From an uncultured Hyphomicrobiales bacterium (GTDB lineage: Bacteria > Pseudomonadota > Alphaproteobacteria > Rhizobiales > Devosiaceae): a DNA stretch of 64,000 bases. Positions 28,321 through 36,743 of this stretch are shown here, one piece after another (within the stretch, counting starts at the first letter, position 1; every line of letters begins with the position of its first letter). Under the pieces are notes generated by a model, which did no database searches, was not told the DNA's origin, and saw only the letters and a list, made by a program, of their open reading frames with translations. A program made the translations under genes and the position numbers. The stretch lies in NCBI GenBank assembly GCA_903828145.1, contig CAIKKY010000007.1, forward strand, positions 310,001 to 374,000, written 5' to 3'.

Positions 28321-29163
28321 ATGCGAATTCTCGTCCGCACCTCCACCTGGGCTATCTGGGCCAGACGTTTCGGCAGTCTGGCCCTGCCGCTCATGGTCAT
28401 TCCGGTTCTGATGCACCGGGCCCGGCTGATCGAAAGCCCCGAGTTTCTGGTTGTCGAAATCGTGGCCGCAACGTCGGCGCTGTTTGCTATCGTATTGTCG
28501 ATTGGCGGCATGGGCCGCATCTGGGTTACGGGCGACCGGGGCTGGGGCCGGGCGCTGGGCGGTCTGCTCTTCGGACTCATCAGCCTTTTTCCGCTGGGCT
28601 ATGTGGTCTCTGGCATGGTGCGCAATCCCGCCGTCCTTGATGTGGGGACCACCAGCTTTGAGCCGCCGGGGCTTGGCTATTTCAGCGCGGTGTCGGACAG
28701 TCGGCCGCAGGTGCTGCCCGGCCTTGGCCCGCACAGCTATCCCGTGGATGCGCCGCAGATTTTCGCCCTCGCCGCGACTGTGGTCGATGTCGAGGGTTGG
28801 GAGGTGGTGAGCAGCAGCCCGCCGACCGACGCCGTGGGTACGGGCCAGCTCAACGCCGTGGCAACCACACTCCTCGGCTGGCGCGATGAAGTGGCCATCC
28901 GCGTTTCGGGCGACGGCGCCAACACGGTCGTCGATGTGCGCTCCGCGTCGCTGGGGCGCACGCATGATCTCGGCGATAATGCCCGGCGCATTGCGGCATT
29001 TCTGACCGCGCTCGATGAAAAGGTCACGCTGTACCAGCGCGATTCCGCCACCCCGGCAGGCACCGAGGCGGCCCCCGCACCGGTGCCGCAGGCGATCATC
29101 CCGCCGCCCACTGACGCTGAAAGTCCTGAGGACGGTGCGCCTGAGGACAGCGTACCCGATTAA
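28321..29163 (+). CDS. DUF1499 membrane protein
   Basis: The 280-residue protein has three predicted membrane segments (about 17-32, 42-62 and 80-98), then a soluble DUF1499-type domain (SDSRPQVLPGLG...; FALAATVVDVEGWEVVSS; VDVRSASLGRTHDLGDNARRI) and a Pro/Glu-rich tail. Function is unknown; DUF1499 proteins are common in alphaproteobacteria. It follows pdxH by 9 nt and overlaps the convergent MBL-fold gene by 4 nt. Confidence 0.8.
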   Translation: MRILVRTSTWAIWARRFGSLALPLMVIPVLMHRARLIESPEFLVVEIVAATSALFAIVLSIGGMGRIWVTGDRGWGRALGGLLFGLISLFPLGYVVSGMVRNPAVLDVGTTSFEPPGLGYFSAVSDSRPQVLPGLGPHSYPVDAPQIFALAATVVDVEGWEVVSSSPPTDAVGTGQLNAVATTLLGWRDEVAIRVSGDGANTVVDVRSASLGRTHDLGDNARRIAAFLTALDEKVTLYQRDSATPAGTEAAPAPVPQAIIPPPTDAESPEDGAPEDSVPD

Positions 29164-30065
29164 ACCGGTCGCAAGCCACTCAACCCGTCGCGGATCAGGC
29201 CTTCCTCCGCGAGATACTCGACATGGGCCTGAAGGGTCATCCGGGCGGCGCGCGCCACGGGCCCGCTCAACCGGGGGTAAAGTCGGCGCCGAAGCGCCGC
29301 GATGGACCGGTCGCCCAGCGTTACCGCGTCGATGATCTGCCGGTTGCGTTTCTCGCGATGAGCAAGCAGGGCGCGCGCGAAATTGGGACCATCGGCGATA
29401 ATCCCGCCATGGGCGGGCACATAGGCCGTGTAGGGGCTCGCGATCACTTTTTTCAGCGAGGCGAGATAAGCGCGCATCGACCCATCAGGCACGGCAACGA
29501 GCGTTGAGTTCCAGCCCATCACATGGTCGCCGGTCAGCAGGTAAGGCGTACCGACAATGCCAAAGGCGAGGTGATTGGCCGCATGGCCCGGCGTGGTGAT
29601 GATCTCGAGCTTCACATCGCCGACAAAGACCCGCTCACCATCATAGAACACCCGATCCGGCTGGATCGACCAATCCGATGCTCCAGCCAGCAGGTTGATT
29701 TCAAACGGTCGCAACCCGCGGCTCAGCCGGTGCGGTCCGCCGCACCAGACCGGCGCTCCCGTGTAGCGCGCCAGCCTCGGCACCAGCGCGGAATGATCGA
29801 TATGGGTATGGGTGAGCAGAATGGCCCGCACGGGCCGCCCCGCCACGGTGGCAAGGATCGCATCGAGATGCGCGTCGCTGTTGGGGCCGGGGTCAACAAT
29901 CGCCAACTCGGAGTCGCCCAGAATGAAGGTATTCGTGCCGGAAAAAGTATAAGGCCCCGCATTGGGTGCGGTCAGGCGTACAAGCCCCTCCGCCAGCGCT
30001 TCAGCGACACCGTGCGAGGGAGGATTGGACGTATCGAAGGTCAGTTGCCCAGTCGGCCCCGGCAT
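29160..30065 (-). CDS. Metallo-beta-lactamase fold hydrolase (LACTB2-like)
   Basis: The 301-residue protein has the metal motif THTHIDH (H86, H88, D90, H91), further ligands in TTPGHAANH and LTGDHVMG, and a C-terminal winged-helix-like tail (VARAARMTLQAHVEYLAEEGLI). This layout matches LACTB2-type hydrolases, some of which cleave RNA; others hydrolyse thioesters. Substrate unknown; not an antibiotic-resistance call. It is divergent from bioY. Confidence 0.85.
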   Translation of the reverse strand: MPGPTGQLTFDTSNPPSHGVAEALAEGLVRLTAPNAGPYTFSGTNTFILGDSELAIVDPGPNSDAHLDAILATVAGRPVRAILLTHTHIDHSALVPRLARYTGAPVWCGGPHRLSRGLRPFEINLLAGASDWSIQPDRVFYDGERVFVGDVKLEIITTPGHAANHLAFGIVGTPYLLTGDHVMGWNSTLVAVPDGSMRAYLASLKKVIASPYTAYVPAHGGIIADGPNFARALLAHREKRNRQIIDAVTLGDRSIAALRRRLYPRLSGPVARAARMTLQAHVEYLAEEGLIRDGLSGLRPV

Positions 30066-30129
30066 TGCGCTCCCCGTGCTGAGCGACTAGAAGATGGGCT
30101 TCACATGTTCCCTTCCGCAAGGATTTGCA

Positions 30130-30765
30130 ATGGCCTCGACGAGCACCACCAACACGGTTTTTGGTCACCTGGTTCCGCAGACGGCGGCAACCCGGATCGC
30201 CACGCGTATCACCACTGTCCTGTTGGGTTCGGTCGTGCTGGCGCTCTCCGCCAAGATCAGCGTGCCGGTCCTGCCGGTGCCGGTTACCCTGCAGACGCTC
30301 GCTGTCGCCCTGCTCGCCGCCGCCTTCGGGGCGCGCATGGCGCTGGCCACCGTCGCGCTCTACCTCGTTGAAGGCCTCAGTGGCCTGCCGGTTTTTGCCA
30401 CCGGCGGCGGTCTTGATTACGTGCTGCGCCCGTCCTTCGGCTTCCTCGTCGGCTATCTGCCCATGGCCTATATCATCGGCGCTGCGGCAGATCGCGGCTG
30501 GTCCAAGAGCATCGTCAAGATGGCGGGAGTCATGCTCGTCGCCGATGCCGTGGCGTTCACCTTCGGTTTCGCCTGGCTGCTGGTTGTCGCCAATGTGCTG
30601 CTCGCCTCGGGCGCACAGCTGCCGGGCTGGCTCGCCGCCAACGATCTCGTCGGTACGGCGCTGCGCGGCGCTGTCCTGCCGTTCATCGGCTGGGACGTGC
30701 TCAAAATGGCCTTCGCCGCCTTGAGCGTGGCCGGTATCTGGCAGGTCCTGCGCCGCAAGGCCTGA
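30130..30765 (+). CDS. bioY: Biotin transporter substrate-binding subunit BioY
   Basis: BioY is the S-component of ECF biotin transporters and can work alone in some alphaproteobacteria. The 211-residue protein has six hydrophobic segments and the family pattern ISVPVLPVPVTLQTL near 48-62 plus GLSGLPVFATGGG near 87-99. AAGGA stands 7 nt before ATG 30130. No bioM/bioN or other biotin genes are nearby, and I do not see a BioR palindrome upstream. A terminator follows. Confidence 0.92.
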   Translation: MASTSTTNTVFGHLVPQTAATRIATRITTVLLGSVVLALSAKISVPVLPVPVTLQTLAVALLAAAFGARMALATVALYLVEGLSGLPVFATGGGLDYVLRPSFGFLVGYLPMAYIIGAAADRGWSKSIVKMAGVMLVADAVAFTFGFAWLLVVANVLLASGAQLPGWLAANDLVGTALRGAVLPFIGWDVLKMAFAALSVAGIWQVLRRKA

Positions 30766-30790
30766 CCTAAAACATTCCTTTGACGGACTG

Positions 30791-30817
30791 AAGGCCGGTG
30801 GAAACACCGGCCTTTTT
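30791..30817 (+). terminator. Rho-independent terminator after bioY
   Basis: AAGGCCGGTG-GAAA-CACCGGCCTT runs into TTTTT. The GAAA tetraloop and 9-10 bp GC-rich stem make this a strong terminator 25 nt after the bioY stop. Confidence 0.93.
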
Positions 30818-30861
30818 CCTGTGCGCGCGAACCAAACGGTCACTGTCTCGTTGTTGGTCCG

Positions 30862-31797
30862 ATGGACCAAACCCGATTCCACGTTGTGTTTAACCCCACC
30901 GCCGGCACGGCCGGCAGCCTCGGCCTGGATGTCGAGGCGTTAGCGGCTCTGTTCGCCACGGCGCAGCTTCCGGCCCGCATTGATCCAGACGCCAGCGATG
31001 ATCTGGAGGCGCGCATTCGGCGCGCGGTGGACAGCGGCGCAGAGATTATCGTGGCCGCCGGAGGCGATGGCACGGCGACGGCCATTGCCAATGCCCTGTT
31101 TGGCACCAAACGCACTCTGGCGGTACTGCCGCTCGGCACCGCCAATCTGCTCGCCAGGGATCTCGGCCTGCCGCCAACGCTCGAAGAGACGGTCAATGGG
31201 CTCGCCGCCATGGAGACCCGCTGGATCGACGTGGGCGAGGTGAATGGACACTACTTTCTCCACAAAGTGGTGATTGGCGTCGTGCCTGGCATTGCCGCCG
31301 CGCGCGAGGCTTTGCGCGGCGCGGGCGACTGGCGCCGCTGGGCGACCTTCAGCGCCTGGGTTGTTCGCCGTATTGCCCGCGCGCGCCGGTTTGCCGTCGA
31401 TATCAGCAGTTCCGGCAGTCCACGGCACGTGCGGCGGGTCCAGTCCATGGCGGTGGCCAATAATGAATATGATGCCGCGCTCGGGCATTTCTTCTCCCGC
31501 AAGCGGCTCGACGGCGGCATGCTGACGCTCTACCTGCTCAAACGCATCAGCCTGCGCGACGTAGTGCGTCTCAGCGTCGAAATGGTGCTCGGCACCTGGC
31601 GCGACGATGACTCGCTCGACATCGAAAGGGCCGAAGCCCTGACGCTGCGGACCCGCAAGCGCGTCGTCAATGTCATGCTCGACGGCGAGGTGATGACCCT
31701 CACCACGCCGCTGCGCTTCCGCATCCACAAGGGGGCCCTGGCTGTGCTGGCCCCGGCCCGCCCCGACGCGGGCTCTCCTGCCACCGAGAGCGGCTGA
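30862..31797 (+). CDS. Diacylglycerol/lipid kinase family protein
   Basis: The 311-residue protein has the DAGK catalytic fold with NPTAGTAG at 11-18, nucleotide loop GGDGT at 67-71 and LPLGTANLLARDLGLP near 92-107. Such bacterial proteins (YegS, DgkB, BmrU types) phosphorylate diacylglycerol or other lipids on the cytoplasmic face of the membrane. The substrate is not known here. It overlaps the next gene (TGATG), a phosphoesterase, so the two may act in one lipid or nucleotide process. Confidence 0.88.
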   Translation: MDQTRFHVVFNPTAGTAGSLGLDVEALAALFATAQLPARIDPDASDDLEARIRRAVDSGAEIIVAAGGDGTATAIANALFGTKRTLAVLPLGTANLLARDLGLPPTLEETVNGLAAMETRWIDVGEVNGHYFLHKVVIGVVPGIAAAREALRGAGDWRRWATFSAWVVRRIARARRFAVDISSSGSPRHVRRVQSMAVANNEYDAALGHFFSRKRLDGGMLTLYLLKRISLRDVVRLSVEMVLGTWRDDDSLDIERAEALTLRTRKRVVNVMLDGEVMTLTTPLRFRIHKGALAVLAPARPDAGSPATESG

Positions 31798-32630
31798 TGC
31801 GGATCGCGCATCTGTCTGATCTGCATTTCGGTGCCCATGACGAAGGCCTCGCCGCAGGGCTGGCAGAGGAGGTCAACGCCCGTGGCCCCGGCCTGGTGGT
31901 GGTGAGCGGCGATTTCACACAGGTCGGCTCGCAGGCCGAGTTTCACGCTGCACGCACCTTCATTGATACGCTCACCGCGCCGGTTTTTGCCGTGCCGGGC
32001 AACCACGACATTCCGGAACGCCAGCTCCTGCGCCGCTTTCTTGATCCCTATGGGCTCTATCGCCAGTTCATCAACCCCGACCTGGAGCCCTTCATTGTCA
32101 TGGAGGGCATCGCCCTGGGGGGCATCAAGACAACGCGACGCATGCGGCTGGAGCTTGATTGGTCGCACGGCTCGATCAGCCGGGGCCAGCTCGACACGCT
32201 GCACGGGCGGTTCGACACGGCGCGTGTGCACACGGTGCGCATTGTGGTGGCGCATCACCCGCTGCTGGTGCCAGAAGGCCCAATGACCGTGCCCTTGCGG
32301 CGCGTGGATCGTGCGGATCGGGCCCTCGCGCGGTTCGCCAACATGGGCGTACGCATGGTCCTGTCAGGCCATTTTCACCTCAGCTATGTGCGTCAGCACG
32401 GCCATCGCGGCGAAATCGCCGAGGGCGAACCGGCTGGACCCCGCCGGGCCGCTGTTGCGCCCATTCTCGTCGCGCAGGCCAGCAGCGCCATATCCACGAG
32501 GCGGCGCGGCGAGGCCAACGCCTATAATGTCATCGACATCATCCAGGGCGATATCGCGGTGCGGGTGCGCGAGTGGGATGGGTTCATGTGGCGCTATCGT
32601 CCGGGGCATGAGCCGCCTTTGGAACGATGA
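31797..32630 (+). CDS. Calcineurin-like metallophosphoesterase
   Basis: The 277-residue protein has all five blocks of the family: SDLHFG (D8, H10), SGDFTQ, GNHD near residue 62, AHHP near residue 159, and SGHFH near 190-194. This resembles class III phosphodiesterases of the CpdA/3',5'-cAMP type, but cyclic-nucleotide activity is only a possibility. It starts in TGATG overlap with the lipid kinase-like gene. Its 3' end overlaps the convergent PAP2 gene by 47 nt. Confidence 0.88.
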   Translation: MRIAHLSDLHFGAHDEGLAAGLAEEVNARGPGLVVVSGDFTQVGSQAEFHAARTFIDTLTAPVFAVPGNHDIPERQLLRRFLDPYGLYRQFINPDLEPFIVMEGIALGGIKTTRRMRLELDWSHGSISRGQLDTLHGRFDTARVHTVRIVVAHHPLLVPEGPMTVPLRRVDRADRALARFANMGVRMVLSGHFHLSYVRQHGHRGEIAEGEPAGPRRAAVAPILVAQASSAISTRRRGEANAYNVIDIIQGDIAVRVREWDGFMWRYRPGHEPPLER

Positions 32631-33282
32631 AGGCCCGGCATCCGGCCCAACACAGAATGGCCCACGAAATCCCGAGCATCCAGCCCGCGAGCACATCGGT
32701 GGGGTGGTGTACGCCGAGATACACGCGCGAAAAGCCCACCAGCAGCGTCAGCACGATGCCCGCGCCCAGAAAGAAGGCGCGCGCGCCGCGCCCCGGCACC
32801 GCCTCGGCCAAAAGGGCGGCGAGCGTGAGATAGACCACGGCCGATAGCGTTGAATGCCCCGAAGGGAAGCTCGCCGTAAAGACGCGGGCCACCGTCTCTA
32901 CATCCGGCCGAGGGCGATTGAACAGCTCCTTCAACACATTGGAAATCAGCGTGCCGGTGATTACCGCCCCGGACAGGAACACCGCCGCTCGCCGTCGACC
33001 GCGCAACACCAGAAAGATCACCGTACCAACCACTACGAGGACAAGCACCGACACCGAGCCCAGGGCCGTAATGTCGCGTCCGGCCTCCTCAAGCCAGATT
33101 GGCCCCCAGGGGCTCGCCCCCGGTCCGGGGTCGCGCAAAAGACCCGCAATCTGGCCGTCGAAAGCGGTCGTGTCGCCTTCGCCAACCTCATCCGCCAGGA
33201 TGCCGAACAGCCCGATCAGCAAGCCGGCCGATACGACAGGGAGAAGGCCTGAAAGCCGCCGACGCGAAGGAAGCTGGGGCAT
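32584..33282 (-). CDS. PAP2-family membrane phosphatase
   Basis: The 232-residue protein has five to six hydrophobic segments and the three PAP2 motifs: KELFNRPRP, SFPSGHS, and SRVYLGVHHPTDVLAG. It probably dephosphorylates a lipid phosphate or undecaprenyl pyrophosphate at the periplasmic face. ATG 33282 has GGAG 6 nt upstream and is preferred over ATG 33294. Two neighbours on the other strand are a lipid kinase-like protein and a phosphoesterase, which hints at lipid phosphate turnover. Confidence 0.9.
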   Translation of the reverse strand: MPQLPSRRRLSGLLPVVSAGLLIGLFGILADEVGEGDTTAFDGQIAGLLRDPGPGASPWGPIWLEEAGRDITALGSVSVLVLVVVGTVIFLVLRGRRRAAVFLSGAVITGTLISNVLKELFNRPRPDVETVARVFTASFPSGHSTLSAVVYLTLAALLAEAVPGRGARAFFLGAGIVLTLLVGFSRVYLGVHHPTDVLAGWMLGISWAILCWAGCRAFIVPKAAHAPDDSAT

Positions 33283-33382
33283 TTTGCTCTCCATTTTGCG
33301 CATCCGAACGCTCGATGACCGGATTCCGCTCCGGCGGGAACAGTATGCCCCCCTTGCGCGTCTCACCCTTATGGAGCACGCC

Positions 33383-34333
33383 ATGGACCGATTGACGACA
33401 CACAAGACGATACCGCAGGCACAAACACCAGCCGGACAGGGCCCGGACAGGCGGGCCGACCGATCAGGTTTTGCCATTTTGCGCCGCACCCTCGCCGAGA
33501 TTGTCGCCGACCGGGTGACGCTCGTGGCCGCTGGGGTCACGTATTACCTGCTGCTCGCGCTGTTTCCGGCGCTGTCGGCCATTGTGTCGGTCTATGGGCT
33601 CTTTGCCGATCCGCAGGATGTTTCAACTCAGGTGCAGGGGCTGTACCGCGTTTTGCCGCAAGGCGGTACGGACCTGATTTCCGGCAAGTTGAAGACATTG
33701 GCTGCCCAGCCGCCCGGCTCGCTTAGCCTGGCGCTCGTTCTCTCGATCGCGCTGGCCCTGTGGAGCGCCAGTGCCGGTGTGCGGGCGATGATCGACGCGC
33801 TGGATGTCGCCTATGACGTGGACGAAACCCGCGGCTTCTTCAAGGTTACGCTCGTGGCGCTCGCCTTCACTCTCGCCGGGGTTGGCGGGTCGGTCGTGCT
33901 GATCGGGGCCGTTGTTGCGGCCCCGGCCCTGCTGGGGGTCCTGGGGCTCAGTGCCGGTCTGCAATGGATCGTCAGTATCGGGTCCTATGCGCTGGCCGTT
34001 GCGGTGCTGTTCGGCGGCGTGGCCGCGCTATACCGATTTGGTCCCAACCGACCGCGCCCGCATGGCCGCTGGATAACGCCGGGCGTCAGCCTCGCAGTAC
34101 TGCTGATTGTCATCGTCAGCCTGCTGTTCAGCTGGTACGCCGCGAACGTTGCACATTTCGACAAGACCTACGGCGCACTGGGCGGTCTGATCGGGTTTCT
34201 GACCTGGATTTGGGTCTCGCTCGTTGCCGTGATCACTGGAGCCGAACTCGACGCGGAACGCGCTAAATCGAAGGGCGAGTCCGGCGCGCCTTTATCGTCG
34301 GGCGGCCAGCGAGCGACGAAAGAAGAGGGCTGA
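33383..34333 (+). CDS. YihY/BrkB-family inner membrane protein
   Basis: The 316-residue protein has six hydrophobic segments and the YihY family pattern ADRVTLVAAGVTYYLLLALFPALSA near 36-60, LWSASAGVRAMIDALD, and YGALGGLIGFLTWIWVS near the C-terminus. The family was once called ribonuclease BN, which is wrong for this fold; it may be a transporter. I chose ATG 33383 with GGAG 8 nt upstream. It is divergent from the PAP2 gene. Confidence 0.88.
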   Translation: MDRLTTHKTIPQAQTPAGQGPDRRADRSGFAILRRTLAEIVADRVTLVAAGVTYYLLLALFPALSAIVSVYGLFADPQDVSTQVQGLYRVLPQGGTDLISGKLKTLAAQPPGSLSLALVLSIALALWSASAGVRAMIDALDVAYDVDETRGFFKVTLVALAFTLAGVGGSVVLIGAVVAAPALLGVLGLSAGLQWIVSIGSYALAVAVLFGGVAALYRFGPNRPRPHGRWITPGVSLAVLLIVIVSLLFSWYAANVAHFDKTYGALGGLIGFLTWIWVSLVAVITGAELDAERAKSKGESGAPLSSGGQRATKEEG

Positions 34334-34349
34334 CCAGCGGCCAGCCCTC
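34325..34349. terminator. Hairpin between convergent genes
   Basis: GAGGGCTG and CAGCCCTC pair over a 9-nt region that can pair further (CC/GG). It overlaps the YihY stop and lies 7 nt after the stop of the minus-strand secreted protein, where it is followed by TTCTTTC. It is most likely a terminator for the minus-strand gene and perhaps for both. Confidence 0.6.
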
Positions 34350-34355
34350 CTGCGG

Positions 34356-34955
34356 TCATTTCGACTCGGTGGTGGACGTATCGGTGTCCGTCGACTTCAT
34401 CTCGGTCGATTGGTCCGATCCGGCGTCCGGGGCTTTAGTCATGCCGGCGTCCGTCGTCGGCATGCCCGCCGCACCGCCGTTTTCGGTGATGATATCGACC
34501 AGCATCTTGTCGGCCGAATTTGTGCAGGCCGAAATGATGGCGTCAGCCTGCAGGCCAAGTCCGCCGATCATGCTGCTCGCCGACTGCTCGGATTGAGCAT
34601 CGGTGTCGGCACCCGCTGCCGCATTAGCATCTGCGTTGGTATCGGTCTTCATATCGGCAGCGGCTTTGGCATCTGCGGCGGCCTTTGCGTCCGCGTCACT
34701 GGCCATTGTGTCCGTGGTGCCGGTGTCAGCCGCGGGCTGCGTCGCCTCCGTGCTGCTGGCCCGGAGGCCTTCCTGATACCCGGCGGCAAAATACACCAGC
34801 GCCGCCGCGTGTGCCGGCGGTAGGCCGGCGATATCGCTGCACTTCAGGCTGCCAATCGGCGCGGTCATCGCTTCCGGCAGCGCTAACGCTGGCTGAATGC
34901 CGCCCGCTGCAAAGGCGAGCGCAAGAATCGATGCTCCGATTTTGATCGTGTTCAT
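34356..34955 (-). CDS. Secreted HdeA-like protein with long disordered insert
   Basis: The 199-residue protein has a signal peptide (1-26, cleavage after ALA). The mature part has LKCSDIAGLPPAHAAALVYFAAGYQEG (C39), an Asp/Ala/Thr/Lys-rich low-complexity stretch at about 66-127, then ADAIISACTNSADKMLVDII (C144) and another low-complexity tail. The C...YxxGY...(I/V)xxAC spacing recalls HdeA-type periplasmic acid-stress chaperones, whose two cysteines form a disulfide. That assignment is by eye and the insert is unusual. AGGA precedes the ATG. Confidence 0.65.
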   Translation of the reverse strand: MNTIKIGASILALAFAAGGIQPALALPEAMTAPIGSLKCSDIAGLPPAHAAALVYFAAGYQEGLRASSTEATQPAADTGTTDTMASDADAKAAADAKAAADMKTDTNADANAAAGADTDAQSEQSASSMIGGLGLQADAIISACTNSADKMLVDIITENGGAAGMPTTDAGMTKAPDAGSDQSTEMKSTDTDTSTTESK

Positions 34956-35112
34956 GGTGGTTCCTCATGGTTCACGTCTGCCTCTGCGGGCAGACCGGAA
35001 CAGTAACCTTGGTGGCAATGAGGTGTTCCCAGGCGCGCGGCTGACGGGCCTTGACTTCGGCGCATGCAGGTTTATACGTAAACAAAACGTGAACGTTGGT
35101 GAGACGAGACCA

Positions 35113-35130
35113 CTGTCATCATCATGTCGC
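35113..35130 (+). promoter_or_regulatory. Possible PhoB box upstream of the 5'-nucleotidase
   Basis: CTGTCAT-CATC-ATGTCGC is a perfect first Pho-box heptamer and a second at the correct 11-bp period that matches 4 of 7. It would suit a phosphate-scavenging 5'-nucleotidase. Against it, the box is only 43 nt before the start codon and I cannot see a -10 at the right distance. Confidence 0.3.
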
Positions 35131-35149
35131 CCGAAAGGAGAAACATCCA

Positions 35150-35176
35150 ATGTGTCAACGATGGAGGTTACCATGA
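35150..35176 (+). CDS. Eight-codon upstream ORF coupled to the 5'-nucleotidase gene
   Basis: ATG at 35150 is preceded by AAAGGAG with a 9-nt spacer, the best ribosome site in this region. It encodes MCQRWRLP and its TGA overlaps the ATG of the next gene (ATGA at 35173-35176). The next gene also has GGAGG inside this small ORF. It may act as a translational coupler or leader peptide. There is no evidence of a functional peptide. Confidence 0.45.
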   Translation: MCQRWRLP

Positions 35177-36678
35177 CTGTGAGCAGACTGTTGCGGCCCC
35201 TGATCCTCGCTGTTGCACTGGTCGCATCGGCCGGATGGGCGCGCGCTGAAAACGTCGTCGCCAGCTTTGTTCTCGTGAATGATATTTATGAAATGGATGA
35301 ATCCGGCGGCCAGGGCGGGTTCCCCCGTCTCGGGGCTCTCATCAAGGCCGAACGGGCCCGCAACCCCAATACGGTCGTGGTCAATGCCGGTGATCTGCTG
35401 TCGCCATCCCTTTTGTCCGGCTTCGATCAGGGCGCCCATATGGTGGTGTTTTCCAACCTGATCGGCACCGACATCATGGCCCCCGGCAATCACGAGTTTG
35501 ATTTCGGTCCTGCCGTAACCTGGACCCGCATGGACGAATCCACCTTCCCCTGGATTGCGGCCAATATCACTGCGGCCGATGGGTCGGCGGTGCCGGGCCT
35601 GGCGAAATCGCTCATCAAGGAGATTGGCGGTATCAAAATCGGCTTCATCGGCCTGGCCCAGGAGGAGACAGGTGCCCTGTCATCGGCAGAGGGTCTGGTC
35701 TTCCAGCCTGCCCTTGAGGCCGCGAAAACCGAAGCGAAGGCACTGCGCGATAACGGCGCCGAGTTCATTGTTGCCATTGACCACAACACCCGCACCATTG
35801 CGCAAGCCATCGTCGATGCGCAGATCGTTGATCTGGTGCTGAACGGGCACAACCATGACCTGTGGCTGCTCTACAATGGCCGGACAGCGGCGCTGGAATC
35901 GCAGTCTGACGCCAAGCAGATCGCGATGGTTGATGTCACGTTCACCGTCACCGAAAAAGACGGCAAGCGCAGTGTTGCGTGGACCCCCGCCTTCCGGGTG
36001 GCCGCTTCAGCCAGCCTGACGCCCGATGCCGACCTCGCGGCCAAGGTCGCCGAGTACAAGGCTGATCTCGATAAGGAGCTCGCAGTCGAAATCGGCAGCA
36101 CAGCTCTTGAGCTGGATAGCCGCAAGGCCTCGGTACGCGGCATGGAAACCACCATGGGCGACCTCATCGCCGATGCGCTGAAATCGGTCACTGGTGCCGA
36201 CATCGCCATCACCAACGGCGGCGGCATTCGCGGCGATACGGTCTATCCGGCGGGCAGCGTGCTGACGCGCGGCAGCGTCCTCAAGGAACTGCCGTTCGGC
36301 AACAAGACCGTGATGATCGAAGTCACGGGCGCGCAGCTTCTCGCCGCGCTTGAAAATGGCGTCAGCAAGATCGAAGACGGGGCGGGCCGCTTCCCGCAGG
36401 TCTCGGGTCTGACGTTCACCGTCGATAAGGCGCAACCTGCCGGTCAGCGGATCAGCGCCGTGGTGGTCAACGGCACCCCGCTTGATCCCGCAGCGAACTA
36501 CAGGCTCGCCACCAATGACTACATGGCTGGTGGTGGCGACGGCTACACGATGTTCAAAGGGGCCAAGGCCCTGCTCAACGCCGAAGCCGCCAAGCTCATC
36601 GCCAATGATGTCATGGCCTTCATCAAGGCTCAGGGCGGGGTGAAGGATCTCGGCCCGGCCCGCATCACCATGAAATAA
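35173..36678 (+). CDS. Periplasmic 5'-nucleotidase/UshA-family phosphoesterase
   Basis: The 501-residue protein has a signal peptide (1-26, ending ARA), a metallophosphatase domain (NAGDLLSPS, PGNHEFDFG, VAIDHNTR, NGHNHD) and the 5'-nucleotidase C-terminal domain with TNGGGIRGD and NDYMAGGGDGY. In the family the first domain holds two metals and the second binds the nucleotide. The first block lacks the usual DxH: it reads LVNDIYEMDE. Likely role: release of phosphate and nucleosides from extracellular nucleotides, which would feed the nucleoside importer further on. GGAGG precedes ATG 35173. Confidence 0.9.
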   Translation: MTVSRLLRPLILAVALVASAGWARAENVVASFVLVNDIYEMDESGGQGGFPRLGALIKAERARNPNTVVVNAGDLLSPSLLSGFDQGAHMVVFSNLIGTDIMAPGNHEFDFGPAVTWTRMDESTFPWIAANITAADGSAVPGLAKSLIKEIGGIKIGFIGLAQEETGALSSAEGLVFQPALEAAKTEAKALRDNGAEFIVAIDHNTRTIAQAIVDAQIVDLVLNGHNHDLWLLYNGRTAALESQSDAKQIAMVDVTFTVTEKDGKRSVAWTPAFRVAASASLTPDADLAAKVAEYKADLDKELAVEIGSTALELDSRKASVRGMETTMGDLIADALKSVTGADIAITNGGGIRGDTVYPAGSVLTRGSVLKELPFGNKTVMIEVTGAQLLAALENGVSKIEDGAGRFPQVSGLTFTVDKAQPAGQRISAVVVNGTPLDPAANYRLATNDYMAGGGDGYTMFKGAKALLNAEAAKLIANDVMAFIKAQGGVKDLGPARITMK

Positions 36679-36690
36679 CCAAAAAGACAG

Positions 36691-36718
36691 GGCGCGCCTC
36701 GGATTTGTGAGGCGCGCC
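36691..36718. terminator. Bidirectional terminator between convergent genes
   Basis: GGCGCGCCTC, loop GGATTTGT, and GAGGCGCGCC form a perfect 10-bp stem. It is flanked by AAAAAGACAG on the left and CAGTCAAAAAGATC on the right, giving a T tract for the minus-strand propeller gene; on the plus strand it follows the 5'-nucleotidase stop. Confidence 0.8.
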
Positions 36719-36743
36719 CAGTCAAAAAGATCAAAAAATGGGC

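Noticed and set aside
29160-30065. Metallo-beta-lactamase as antibiotic resistance
   Set aside because: It has no signal peptide and has a C-terminal winged-helix tail as in LACTB2-type hydrolases.
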